From the NCBI RefSeq assembly GCF_017873175.1, contig NZ_JAGGJW010000002.1, positions 124,001 to 188,000 on the forward strand: DNA of 64,000 bases, in the 5' to 3' direction. Source of the DNA: Neorhizobium petrolearium (GTDB taxonomy: Bacteria; Pseudomonadota; Alphaproteobacteria; Rhizobiales; Rhizobiaceae). Below are positions 1 through 8,426 of the stretch, one piece after another. Both the position numbers and the translations under genes were made by a program. Position 1 is the first letter of the stretch; each line of letters begins with the position of its first letter. The notes beneath the pieces are model-generated. The model ran no database searches, was not told the DNA's origin, and was given only the letters and a program-made list of their open reading frames with translations.

Positions 1-29
1 CCGCTTCTGACGACCATCCGTTTATGATT

Positions 30-710
30 TCAATGGATCATCCGGTTCAGCCTTCGGGCTTCCTTCAGGAGACGCACGACATCCTGATCCGTCGTTTCCG
101 GGAAATCGGCATAATGCGCGCTCACCGCCTCGAGGTGCTGCGGCGCAGACAGGCAGACGATGTCATCGACCTCTTCCCGCAGGGATTCCACAAGATCGCG
201 CGGCGCGACGGGCACGGCGATCCGGATCGAGCCGACGCCCATTTCCTTCAGCGCATGGATGCCGGCACGGATCGAGTTCCCGTTGGCAATGCCGTCATCG
301 ACCAGAATGATATCTCGGCCCGCCTGATCGTGGTCCTGGGGCTCATCTTCACCGAAATATATGCGGTGCCGGCGTTCAATCTCGGCCAACTGATGCTCCC
401 GCTCGGTGGCGAGATATCCCGGTGGGATCTGGAAACGGCGGGCAGCCTCTTCGCTCACCACCACATGTGGTTCCTTGCCGTCGACCACCGCCCCGATACC
501 ATATTCCGGATGGCCGGGTGCCCCGATCTTACGCACGATCAGGAGGTCAAGCGGCGCTCCCAGCCGCTGTGCGATCTCGAAGGCGACGGGCACACCGCCG
601 CGAGGAAGTGCCACAACGACAGGATCCTGAAGCTGCACCGACTGCATCGCTTCCGCAAGCTGCCTGCCGGCATCTTCGCGATCGGAAAACGCGGGGGCCA
701 AACCGGGCAT
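30..710 (-). CDS. Phosphoribosyltransferase-family protein
   Basis: A 226-residue type I phosphoribosyltransferase-fold protein. It begins MPGLAPAFSDREDAGRQLAEA, the typical opening of the stand-alone PRTase-like proteins of proteobacteria. It then has VVALPRGGVPVAFEIA (the PPi-loop region) and DIILVDDGIANGNSIRAG, the PRPP-binding acidic loop with two adjacent aspartates, at roughly residues 140-158. The start was set at 710 because GGGAGGAAG lies 3-11 bases upstream; a longer reading frame exists but has no ribosome site. The family is thought to use PRPP, but the acceptor base is not established for this subgroup and nothing nearby points to one. The next gene on this strand starts 192 bases upstream, so it is probably transcribed alone. 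Confidence 0.8.
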   Translation of the reverse strand: MPGLAPAFSDREDAGRQLAEAMQSVQLQDPVVVALPRGGVPVAFEIAQRLGAPLDLLIVRKIGAPGHPEYGIGAVVDGKEPHVVVSEEAARRFQIPPGYLATEREHQLAEIERRHRIYFGEDEPQDHDQAGRDIILVDDGIANGNSIRAGIHALKEMGVGSIRIAVPVAPRDLVESLREEVDDIVCLSAPQHLEAVSAHYADFPETTDQDVVRLLKEARRLNRMIH

Positions 711-902
711 GTCTTCCTCCCATAGCATGGCGGCGCGACCGCGGGCCACGCCTCCTGTTTCCTCCGGCACCAAGAGCATAACCACCACAGGGATGTGCGG
801 CAACCTTAAGGCCGGTTTTAACTCCGATACGCAGCACCAGACGCCGCCATCCTTGCTATGTTCGCAGTTATGCTCCCGGCTGCAGCATGGAACTGCAGTC
901 GC

Positions 903-1172
903 TCAGTGCTTCGACCGGGACACGAACTTGTTGAAGCGGCTGGTCTTTCCGGCCTCCGTTTCGTCCTGATAAAGGAAGGCGAGTTTGTTCTTGTCGAAGA
1001 TCGAGAAGAAATCGTTCCATTCGATCTTCTCCAACTCTTCCTCCGGCTTGCCGAAGTCGACACGCAGGATGCCGCCTTCCCTGGCGCCCTTGACGCGGGC
1101 CAGGTGAGCGCCGCGGTCTTCGATCCACTGCCGGATTTCAGTGTGGTCCGTGGTCTCCAAGGCTTTGCTCAT
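903..1172 (-). CDS. Small conserved protein (89 aa), function unknown
   Basis: An 89-residue acidic/basic mixed protein beginning MSKALETTDHTEIRQWIEDR. It contains ILRVDFGKPEEELEKIEW, and ends LAFLYQDETEAGKTSRFNKFVSRSKH. This pattern is a widely conserved small protein of proteobacteria, sometimes mislabelled as a glucan branching enzyme although it is far too short for that. The start at 1172 has AGGGAGA about ten bases upstream; the longer frame upstream is arginine-rich and looks non-coding. No membrane segment or signal peptide is seen. The function is unknown. Confidence 0.72.
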   Translation of the reverse strand: MSKALETTDHTEIRQWIEDRGAHLARVKGAREGGILRVDFGKPEEELEKIEWNDFFSIFDKNKLAFLYQDETEAGKTSRFNKFVSRSKH

Positions 1173-1389
1173 CGCTTTCGTTCTCCCTGTTGGTCGATTG
1201 CAGAACCGACGCCGCCGGGGATTGTTCCGTTTGCGAACACGAGATCGAAATCCAAAATGGAACAAAATTCACGAGTATGTGTTCACGGCGTGTCGGACGA
1301 CGAACCTCCACGCGGCCGACAGCGTCATAAGTACCCTCCCCAACTGCGCTTCCCCTGTGCGGGAAGCGCTTTTTCTTTGCAGAGCCGTC

Positions 1390-1953
1390 TCAGCGTCTCG
1401 TCAGTGCCACCACATAGCGCGTTGGGATCTTGCCCGGATTGAAGAAGACGCAATCGACCGGCGGGCCGAGCAGCAGGCAATCCCCCTCGGAAAGATGATG
1501 CAGCGCTGCCCCTTCTTGAAAATCGAGCCGCCCCGAAAGCACCCAGATCTGCTGGTGCTGGAAAGCAAAGGCCGCTGCGGGATAAGGCACGCGCACGCCC
1601 GGCGGCAGCGAGACATCGATAAGCTCCAGCATGGAATTCGGTGGTGAGATGGCCCGGCGCGTGTAACCGGTTTCCGGGTCGGTCCAGACCGGTTGTTCTG
1701 CATGCGGGGCAATGCGCTCCTGTACCCGCTCCGCCAAGGCCAGCAAGACCGAAAGCGGCAGGCCGAAGGCACCGGAAAGCCGGCCGAGCACGGTCGCCGT
1801 CGGACTTGCCTCGCAGCGCTCGATCTTGCTGATCATCGCCTTGGAGACTCCGGAACGTTCCGCAAGCTCCGCAAGCGACCAACCGCGCGCTTCCCGCTCG
1901 ATCTTCACCCGCATGGCAATCGCCTGAACCGGATCCTTCTGCACCTGCTGCAA
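1390..1953 (-). CDS. XRE-family regulator with C-terminal cupin sensor domain
   Basis: A 187-residue transcription regulator. Residues about 13-68 form an XRE helix-turn-helix (ARGWSLAELAERSGVSKAMISKIER). Residues about 105-185 form a small cupin barrel with RVPYPAAAFAFQHQQIWVLSG and LSEGDCLLLGP, as in SutR/PuuR-like regulators that sense a small ligand in the cupin. The start is TTG at 1953, the only in-frame start that keeps the N-terminus before the helix-turn-helix; GAAAGG lies about nine bases upstream. An in-frame ATG at 1914 would cut into the first helix. The gene is divergent from the monooxygenase at 2049, and the 95-base gap carries an inverted repeat that is the obvious candidate operator. 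It probably controls the monooxygenase-MFS pair. Confidence 0.85.
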   Translation of the reverse strand: MQQVQKDPVQAIAMRVKIEREARGWSLAELAERSGVSKAMISKIERCEASPTATVLGRLSGAFGLPLSVLLALAERVQERIAPHAEQPVWTDPETGYTRRAISPPNSMLELIDVSLPPGVRVPYPAAAFAFQHQQIWVLSGRLDFQEGAALHHLSEGDCLLLGPPVDCVFFNPGKIPTRYVVALTRR

Positions 1954-1975
1954 AGCTGCTTGCCTTTCGTCAATC

Positions 1976-2011
1976 GTCTTTTATAGTGGACGCCAAAATC
2001 ATATAAGAGAC
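1976..2011. promoter_or_regulatory. Candidate operator: inverted repeat between XRE-cupin regulator and monooxygenase
   Basis: GTCTTTTATA at 1976-1985 and TATAAGAGAC at 2002-2011 are inverted copies matching at 9 of 10 positions, separated by 16 bases. They lie in the 95-base gap between the divergent regulator and monooxygenase genes. The centre-to-centre distance of about 26 bases would place both half-sites on nearly the same helix face. Confidence 0.45.
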
Positions 2012-2048
2012 AAAATCCGTCCGCAATGAGAATAAAGGGAAGTTTATC

Positions 2049-3422
2049 ATGGGGAATAATGGGACGCGCGAAATCCGTTTCAACGCTTTTGACATGAACT
2101 GTGTCGGCCATATTCAGCAAGGGCTATGGGCGCATCCCCGTGACCAGTCGCATCGATACGCCGAACTGCGCTACTGGACAGACTACGCGAAGACCCTGGA
2201 AGCCGGCCTGTTCGACGGCATTTTCCTGGCCGATGTCGTCGGCGTCAACGACGTCTATGGCGGCAGCAATACCGCAGCGCTGAAGCGTGCGGTGCAGGTG
2301 CCGGTCAACGATCCGATGATGCTGGTGCCGGCCATGGCCGCCGTTACGGAACACCTTTCGTTCGGTGTTACCGCCAACCTGACTTATGAGCCGCCTTTCC
2401 TCTTTGCCCGGCGCATGTCGACGCTTGATCAACTGACCGGCGGACGTATCGGCTGGAATATCGTAACCGGCTATCTCGACAGCGCGGCAAAGGCGATCGG
2501 CCTTGATACTCAGGCCGCCCATGACGACCGCTATGATCTTGCGGACGAATATATGGAGGTGATGTACAAGCTCTGGGAGGGAAGCTGGGAGGATGACGCG
2601 GTCATCTTCGACCGTCAGAGCCATCTTTATGCTCATCCCGAGAAGGTCCATAAGATCCATCATCACGGCAAACAGTACCGCATCGATGCGATCCATCTCT
2701 GCGAGCCGTCGCCGCAGCGGACCCCGGTCCTCTACCAGGCCGGCTCATCGACGCGAGGCCGACAATTCGCGGCGACACATGCCGAATGCGTTTTTGTCAA
2801 CGGCCAGAAGATCGAAGGCGTGAGGGATATCGTCGACGACATCCGCGCCCGCGCCGTCGAATATGGCCGCAGGGCGGACGACGTAAAGGTGTTCATGGGA
2901 GCAACCATCGTCACCGGCCGCACGGAGAAGGAGGCGCAGGAGAAATTCGAGGATTATCGCGCCTATGTGAGTTCCGAAGGCGCACTCGTGCATGCCGCAG
3001 GCTCGCTCGGCATCGATCTTGCCAAATACGATCTCGACGAGCCGATTGAAACAGGCAAGAGTTCGGCGATTGTCTCGAATATCGAAGCCATGACCCGCAC
3101 CGTCGGACCGCAATGGACCAGGCGCAAGCTCCTGGAACAGATGGTGCTCGGCAGCCGTCAGGCACCGATGATCGGCTCCGCCGAACAGATCGCCGACACC
3201 CTCGTCACCTGGGCGGAAAAGGCCGGCGTCGACGGTTTCAACCTGTCGCGCACCGTTGTGCCGGAGTGTTTCAACGATATCATCGAGCTCGTGATCCCGA
3301 TCCTGCAGGAGCGCGGCCTCTACAAGACGAGCTATCGCGACGGCACGTTCCGTGAAAAACTGTTTGGAACACCGCGGCTGCCGAACCGGCACATGGCCAC
3401 GAAATATCGCATGACGGGGTGA
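2049..3422 (+). CDS. FMNH2-dependent monooxygenase, NtaA/SnaA/DszA family
   Basis: A 457-residue luciferase-like TIM-barrel monooxygenase of the NtaA/SnaA(DszA) group, which oxidises substrates with reduced FMN supplied by a separate reductase. Visible family features are FNAFDMNCVGHIQQGLWAHP at the N-terminus, FDGIFLADVVGVNDVYGG near residue 55, the TLDQLTGGRIGWNIVTGY flavin-region signature near residue 125, and YQAGSSTRGRQFAATHAE near residue 230. The start at 2049 follows AAGGGA with good spacing. No flavin reductase lies beside it; the only one in the window is at 55184. The MFS gene starts one base after its stop, so the two are cotranscribed. The substrate is unknown. Family members act on aminopolycarboxylates, dibenzothiophene sulfone, pristinamycin and other compounds. 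Confidence 0.85.
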   Translation: MGNNGTREIRFNAFDMNCVGHIQQGLWAHPRDQSHRYAELRYWTDYAKTLEAGLFDGIFLADVVGVNDVYGGSNTAALKRAVQVPVNDPMMLVPAMAAVTEHLSFGVTANLTYEPPFLFARRMSTLDQLTGGRIGWNIVTGYLDSAAKAIGLDTQAAHDDRYDLADEYMEVMYKLWEGSWEDDAVIFDRQSHLYAHPEKVHKIHHHGKQYRIDAIHLCEPSPQRTPVLYQAGSSTRGRQFAATHAECVFVNGQKIEGVRDIVDDIRARAVEYGRRADDVKVFMGATIVTGRTEKEAQEKFEDYRAYVSSEGALVHAAGSLGIDLAKYDLDEPIETGKSSAIVSNIEAMTRTVGPQWTRRKLLEQMVLGSRQAPMIGSAEQIADTLVTWAEKAGVDGFNLSRTVVPECFNDIIELVIPILQERGLYKTSYRDGTFREKLFGTPRLPNRHMATKYRMTG

Positions 3423-3423
3423 G

Positions 3424-4659
3424 ATGATGACGACAGCGAAGTCCCTGGAACTTCAGGCCGAAGGCCGCTGGCGCATGCTTTCCCTGCTGTGCCTTGCGGT
3501 CGTACTGTCCTTCTCCACCTGGTTTTCGGCGAACGCCATCGCGCCGGACCTCAAACACGCCTGGTCGCTTTCCGAAAGCACGGCTGCGTGGCTCACCAAC
3601 GGAGTGCAGATCGGTTTTGTCATTGGAGCGCTATCGGCGAGCTTCTTCAACCTGCCCGACCTGGTCCGCATGAACCGGCTGATGGCTGGTTCGGCTCTGC
3701 TTGCGGCGCTCTCCAATGCCGCGATTCTTCTGGAACCCGGCCCATTCGGTGCTGTCCTCTGTCGCATGGTCACCGGCTTTGCGCTGGCCGGCGTTTATCC
3801 GCCGGCGCTGAAGCTCGTCTCGACCTGGTTCATCTCCGGCCGGGGGCTGGCGCTTGCCGGGGTTATCGGCGCCATCACCGCAGGCTCATCGCTGCCGCAT
3901 CTCTTCCGAGGCATGTCGTCTGCCATCGCCTGGCAATATGTCGTCCTGCTTTCGAGCAGCGCAACGCTGATCGGCGCCGTGGTCTTCCTCGCCTGCACAC
4001 GGGAAGGGCCATACCCGTTCGGCAAGGCCTTGTTCGACCCGGCTCAGATCGGCCGGGTGCTGAAAGACCACAATCTGCTTTTGGTGAACGGTGGCTATCT
4101 CGGGCATATGTGGGAGCTTTACGCCATGTGGGCCTGGCTGCTCGCTTATCTGAGCGCCGCACTCGACGGCGGCAGCGGCATCAATAGCCAGGCCTCGCTT
4201 TTGACCTTTGTTGCCGTGGCCTCGGGCGTCATCGGCTGCTTTGCCGGGGGCCTCTTGTCGGACCGCTTCGGCCGCACCGCCACCACCGCCGGCCTGATGA
4301 TCGTCTCCGGCACCTGTGCCCTCTTGATCGGCTTCGTCTTCGACGGGCCGTCCTGGCTGCTGACACTCGTCGTGATCGTCTGGGGCGTCTCGATCATCGG
4401 AGATTCCGCGCAGTTCTCCGCTGCCGTGACAGAACTCGCCGATCAGAAATATGTCGGCACCGCGCTTTCCCTGCAGATGGGCATGGGTTTTGCGCTCACC
4501 ATCTTCATGATCTGGCTGATGCCGCATCTCGCGGAACTGCTGGGCGGCTGGCGCTGGACTTTCATACTGCTCGCGGTCGGGCCCATCTTCGGCGCAATAT
4601 CGATGCTGATCCTGCGAAGCAGGCCGGATGCTATCCGAATGGCCGGCGGAAGGCGCTGA
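3424..4659 (+). CDS. MFS transporter (CynX/NimT-like)
   Basis: A 411-residue major facilitator with about 12 hydrophobic segments. It shows the loop motif GGLLSDRFGRTATTAG between helices 8 and 9, and a short basic loop LPDLVRMNRL between helices 2 and 3. It is translationally coupled to the monooxygenase (stop at 3420-3422, ATG at 3424; a second ATG follows at 3427). By context it most likely imports the substrate of that monooxygenase, although export cannot be excluded. It converges with the chemoreceptor gene, whose 3' end is 46 bases away, and no clear terminator hairpin was seen in that gap. Confidence 0.85.
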   Translation: MMTTAKSLELQAEGRWRMLSLLCLAVVLSFSTWFSANAIAPDLKHAWSLSESTAAWLTNGVQIGFVIGALSASFFNLPDLVRMNRLMAGSALLAALSNAAILLEPGPFGAVLCRMVTGFALAGVYPPALKLVSTWFISGRGLALAGVIGAITAGSSLPHLFRGMSSAIAWQYVVLLSSSATLIGAVVFLACTREGPYPFGKALFDPAQIGRVLKDHNLLLVNGGYLGHMWELYAMWAWLLAYLSAALDGGSGINSQASLLTFVAVASGVIGCFAGGLLSDRFGRTATTAGLMIVSGTCALLIGFVFDGPSWLLTLVVIVWGVSIIGDSAQFSAAVTELADQKYVGTALSLQMGMGFALTIFMIWLMPHLAELLGGWRWTFILLAVGPIFGAISMLILRSRPDAIRMAGGRR

Positions 4660-4705
4660 CGCATGTCAAAGGGGCCGACGCGCCCATGGATCGTAATAGT
4701 GGACG

Positions 4706-6223
4706 TCAGGCAACGCGGCGGCTTTCCTCTTCCCGCTGTTGGCGATCGCGCGCAAGCCGTTCCATGCTGCGGGTCTTGAAGCCACGCAGCGCCGTCACCA
4801 ATCGTTCCACCGCATCCCGAAGATCCGAGGTCCGTCCGAAGGTTTCCTGCACCATGGCGGAATTCTCCTGGGTGAGCTTGTCCATGTGGCTTAAAGCGCC
4901 GTTGACCTCGCGGAGGCCAAGGGATTGATGCCCAGCTTCAGTAGCGATGGTCTTCACAATGGCATTGATGTCGTCGATACGGTCAGTGATCTGGCTCAAA
5001 GCCGTGCCGGCATTGTTGACGAGGTCGACGCCCGCTTGAACCTGACGGGAACTGTCGGAAATCAGGTCCTTGATCTCCTTGGCGGCATCGGCGCAACGTT
5101 GGGCGAGTGCCCGCACTTCCTGCGCCACGACGGCAAAACCCCGTCCCGCTTCTCCCGCGCGGGCTGCCTCGACGCCCGCATTGAGCGCGAGGAGATTGGT
5201 CTGGAAGGCGATCTCGTCGATGACACCGATGATCTTGGAGATCTCGTCGGATGAGCGTTCGATCTCTCCCATCGCCGCGACTGCCTGTTTGACCACCGGA
5301 CCCGAAGCTCGTGCTTCCGACAGCGCGACATCGACGGCAGCGGCCGCCTTGCCGGCGCCCTCGGCGGTGCCGGAAACGCTTTGCGTGAGCTGGTGCAGCG
5401 TCGCCGAGCTTTCCTCCAGTCCCTGCGCCTGCTCTTCTGTGCGCCGGGCGAGATCCTTGGAAGCCTGGGTGATCGCATTGGTGCTGGTGAGGATTTCCTC
5501 GCCGGATTGGCGGACCGTTGCCATCGTCAGGCGCAGTCTCTCGGCGCTGTTGTTGTAATCCTCAGCCATGCGGACGAAATTTGCCGGCAGGTCGGCGGAA
5601 AGCCGGCTTTCCAGATCGCCAACGGAAAGCCCCTTCAAAACGTCGTCCAGCGCCTGAAGCGCGATATCCTGCTCACGCTCGGCCGCCTGCTTTGCCTCCT
5701 CCGCCTGACGGCGTTCTGCGGCAAGGATATCTAGATAGGCGGAGATCGAATAATCCATGTCGAGCATCGCTGCCTTGACGAGCGTGCTGATTTCCTTGGC
5801 AAGCTTTTCGGAATTGCTGCGGCCGAAACGGGACGGCCAGTTGGCCGCCATCACCGCATGGATCAAGTGCTCAACGATCAACGCGTAGCCGCCGATATAC
5901 CAGCGCGGATCAAGCCCGGTACGGGCATGCGCAGCACCGACCGCGCGGACGCCTTCCACATAATGTTCGTCGTATTTCGCTTCGCCTACGACGCGCCAAT
6001 GGTTCATCTGGCGCTTCTTGGCGGCATCCATGTGTACCTTGTTCGAAAAGAAGCTGGCAACTTCCGGTGTCGATTGGACCTTTTTGTAGAAGGCATCGAG
6101 CCCCGGTGCCAGGCTGGCGCTGATGACCGGATCCAGCCGGCGAAGCGTATCACGCGCCTCTTGGTCCAGCCCGACGAAATCCAGGCGCTTCTGCAATTCG
6201 CGTTTCTCTTCAGCCGATGACAT
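4706..6223 (-). CDS. Globin-coupled methyl-accepting chemotaxis protein (aerotaxis-type sensor)
   Basis: A 505-residue soluble chemoreceptor. The N-terminal 170 residues are a protoglobin-like sensor. AAHARTGLDPRWYIGGY near residues 97-113 is the family signature, and H99 is the expected proximal haem ligand. A short HAMP-like linker follows (ALDDVLKGLSVGDLESRL). The kinase-control hairpin centres on EIAFQTNLLALNAGVEAARAG. There are no membrane spans, so it should act in the cytoplasm, sensing oxygen or another haem ligand and signalling to CheA. The C-terminus lacks a CheR-binding pentapeptide. The start at 6223 gives the normal family N-terminus; an ATG 54 bases upstream would add an unlikely leader. 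It stands alone, divergent from the TetR gene at 6570. Confidence 0.9.
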   Translation of the reverse strand: MSSAEEKRELQKRLDFVGLDQEARDTLRRLDPVISASLAPGLDAFYKKVQSTPEVASFFSNKVHMDAAKKRQMNHWRVVGEAKYDEHYVEGVRAVGAAHARTGLDPRWYIGGYALIVEHLIHAVMAANWPSRFGRSNSEKLAKEISTLVKAAMLDMDYSISAYLDILAAERRQAEEAKQAAEREQDIALQALDDVLKGLSVGDLESRLSADLPANFVRMAEDYNNSAERLRLTMATVRQSGEEILTSTNAITQASKDLARRTEEQAQGLEESSATLHQLTQSVSGTAEGAGKAAAAVDVALSEARASGPVVKQAVAAMGEIERSSDEISKIIGVIDEIAFQTNLLALNAGVEAARAGEAGRGFAVVAQEVRALAQRCADAAKEIKDLISDSSRQVQAGVDLVNNAGTALSQITDRIDDINAIVKTIATEAGHQSLGLREVNGALSHMDKLTQENSAMVQETFGRTSDLRDAVERLVTALRGFKTRSMERLARDRQQREEESRRVA

Positions 6224-6569
6224 TCTGCAAAGCCCCGTTCCGCAGTGCCCTATCCGTACGAAATGTACGGGCGCCATATTGTGAACCTATGGTATACGAT
6301 CCCTTAATAAGGTTCCCTGAAACCTGATGATTTGGCTTTTCGGGTAAATTAACGATCAGGCGCTGCGTGCCGGAAGAGATCGGCACTTGTGCGGCAATTA
6401 TTCAAGCGTATAATAACGATGAAATCCGAAAAGAGCGGCCCGAGTTCGGAGTGGCCGGAAAGGTCCGCTCCGTTTTCCCGAGGGATGTCTTTATGAACGT
6501 CTACGGCTCGCGCGCCATGTCGACGTCTTTGTTGCGTGTTCTGACACGTCATCCGGACGAGGCCCGGAG
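6224..6569. other. Intergenic region between divergent chemoreceptor and TetR genes
   Basis: 346 bases holding the promoters of two divergent genes. It is more A+T-rich than its surroundings around 6270-6360. An open frame at 6367-6573 has no convincing ribosome site and no recognisable content. No strong hairpin or repeat was found. Confidence 0.5.
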
Positions 6570-7211
6570 ATGACGGAGAACCGACGGACTTATCATCGTG
6601 CCAGCGAAGCCGAACGGCGTGAGGATCTGATCACCGCAACCCTCGACTGCATCGCCGAGTCCGGCATTCAAGGGGCCACGGTCCGCCAGATCGCCACGCG
6701 TGCCGGCGTGACAGGCGGGCTGATCCGGCATTATTTCACCGGCAAGGACCAGATGCTGCAGGCCGCCTACCGCAAGATGATGACCGGCATGACGGAAGCC
6801 GCTATCGCGGCGGCCATCGAAGGCGAAACGGCCAAGGCGCGGCTGCGACGCTTCATCGTCGCCAATGTCACGCCGCCGGTGACCGATCCGCGCACGCTTT
6901 CGCTCTGGGCCGCCTTCATCAGCCATATCCAGATCGATCCGAGCTTTGCTGCCATCCATCGCGAGAACTATCTGGCCTTTCTCGAAGCGCTGGAAACCCT
7001 GCTCACCGCCTTCTTCAAGGAGGAGCAACGTCTTGTGAGTTCGGATCAATGCCGCAGATATGCGATTTCGCTGAGCGCACTGGTCGACGGCCTATGGCTC
7101 GAAGGAACATTGGCCGCAGACATGTTCGCAGACAGGGAATTGGCCGAGAATGCGCTGAGTTCGGTGGAGGCGCTTTTGCATCTCCAGCCGGGCGAGCTTT
7201 CAGACGAATAA
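6570..7211 (+). CDS. TetR-family regulator (BetI-like C-terminal domain)
   Basis: A 213-residue regulator. The helix-turn-helix is in residues about 15-62 (DLITATLDCIAESGIQGATVRQIATRAGVTGGLIRHYF). The C-terminal ligand domain resembles BetI/TetR_C_6 proteins (LSLWAAFISHIQIDP, SALVDGLWLEGTLA). It lies 21 bases before the aruH-like gene in the same direction and is most simply the local regulator of the aruH-aruI pair, probably responding to an arginine-derived ligand. The ligand is inferred from context only. Confidence 0.85.
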   Translation: MTENRRTYHRASEAERREDLITATLDCIAESGIQGATVRQIATRAGVTGGLIRHYFTGKDQMLQAAYRKMMTGMTEAAIAAAIEGETAKARLRRFIVANVTPPVTDPRTLSLWAAFISHIQIDPSFAAIHRENYLAFLEALETLLTAFFKEEQRLVSSDQCRRYAISLSALVDGLWLEGTLAADMFADRELAENALSSVEALLHLQPGELSDE

Positions 7212-7232
7212 CGACAAGAAAAGGAAATACCG

Positions 7233-8426
7233 ATGCGTTATGCCTCGATCACCGACCGTCTCGCTCATCTCGGCTCCGGCCGCTGGGCCGTCCATCTGGC
7301 CGCCCGCCGCATGAAGGCAGCCGGCGAGGAGATCATCGAGCTCACGATCGGCGAACCCGACGTGGCACCGGACAAGGCGCTGCTCGATGAAGCGGCGCGT
7401 GCGATGTATGCCGGCCGCACCCGCTATTCCAACGGTCGCGGGGAACCGTCGATCCTGGAAGCACTGGTCCGGAAATATTCGAAACGCCGACCGGACGTCA
7501 CCGAGAAGAACTTCCTCTGCTTTCCCGGCACCCAGACCGCGCTTTACAGCGTCATGACCGGCCTTGCGGACGCCGGCGACGGCGTGCTCGTCGGTGACCC
7601 GCTTTATGCTACTTACGAAGGCGTCATCGCCTCGACCGGCGCCCATATGATCCCGGTTCCGCTCCGCCCGGAGAGGAAGTTTCACCTGCAGGCCGAGGAT
7701 CTGGAACGGGCGATCACCCCGGAAGCCCGCGTGCTGCTTTTGAACACCCCGCACAACCCGACCGGCGCGGTGCTGACCGCCACCGAGATCGCCGCGATCG
7801 GCGAAGTCTGCGGCCGCCACGATCTCTGGATCGTCTGCGACGAGGTCTATGAGCAGTTGATCTTTGAAGGCACGCCCTTCGCCTCACCCTTCGATATTCC
7901 GGAGCTTGCCGAGCGCACCATTGTCGTCTCGTCCATCTCGAAGTCGCATGCCGCTCCGGGCTTCCGCAGCGGCTGGGCCGCCGGTCCCGAAGAATTCTGC
8001 GAAAAGCTGCTGCCGGTCTCGGAAACCATGCTGTTCGGCGTCCAGCCGTTCATCTCCGACATGACAGCCATGGCGCTCTCGCAGCATTTCGAAACAGCAG
8101 ACGTGATGCGCAAGAACTATCGTCGTCGCGCGGAGATCGTCGAAAAGGCCTTTGCCGGCAGCAACCTGATCAAGCCCATGCCGCCGGAAGGCGGAATGTT
8201 CGTTCTTCTCGATGTCACGGCAACCGGCCTCAACGGCGAGGAGTTTGCCTGGGAATTGCTGCATCAGGAGAAGGTCGCGGTCATGCCCGGAACCTCCTTC
8301 GGCGACCAGGCGGCCGGCTTCCTGCGCGTCTCGTTGACGGTACCGGAAGACGTGCTCGCAGTCGCCATGGGCCGTGTCGGCGAACTCGCCGGCCGCCTCG
8401 TTTCACTCAAGGAAAAGCGCGCATGA
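7233..8426 (+). CDS. aruH: Class I/II aminotransferase, likely arginine:pyruvate transaminase (AruH-like)
   Basis: A 397-residue fold-type I PLP enzyme. It shows NTPHNPTGAVL near residue 170, the VCDEVYEQLIF loop, and SSISKSHAAPGFRSGW, in which the first lysine is the Schiff-base residue. The opening MRYASITDRLAHLGSGRWAV and the overall pattern are close to Pseudomonas AruH, which transfers the alpha-amino group of L-arginine to pyruvate to give 2-ketoarginine. Its stop overlaps the start of the next gene by four bases (ATGA), and that gene looks like the 2-ketoarginine decarboxylase AruI, which supports the assignment. AAAAGGAAA provides the ribosome site. Without activity data another broad-specificity aminotransferase remains possible. 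Confidence 0.7.
   Translation: MRYASITDRLAHLGSGRWAVHLAARRMKAAGEEIIELTIGEPDVAPDKALLDEAARAMYAGRTRYSNGRGEPSILEALVRKYSKRRPDVTEKNFLCFPGTQTALYSVMTGLADAGDGVLVGDPLYATYEGVIASTGAHMIPVPLRPERKFHLQAEDLERAITPEARVLLLNTPHNPTGAVLTATEIAAIGEVCGRHDLWIVCDEVYEQLIFEGTPFASPFDIPELAERTIVVSSISKSHAAPGFRSGWAAGPEEFCEKLLPVSETMLFGVQPFISDMTAMALSQHFETADVMRKNYRRRAEIVEKAFAGSNLIKPMPPEGGMFVLLDVTATGLNGEEFAWELLHQEKVAVMPGTSFGDQAAGFLRVSLTVPEDVLAVAMGRVGELAGRLVSLKEKRA

Noticed and set aside
6367..6573. 68-codon open frame before the TetR gene
   Set aside because: No ribosome site and no conserved features; it lies in the divergent promoter region and overlaps the TetR start.
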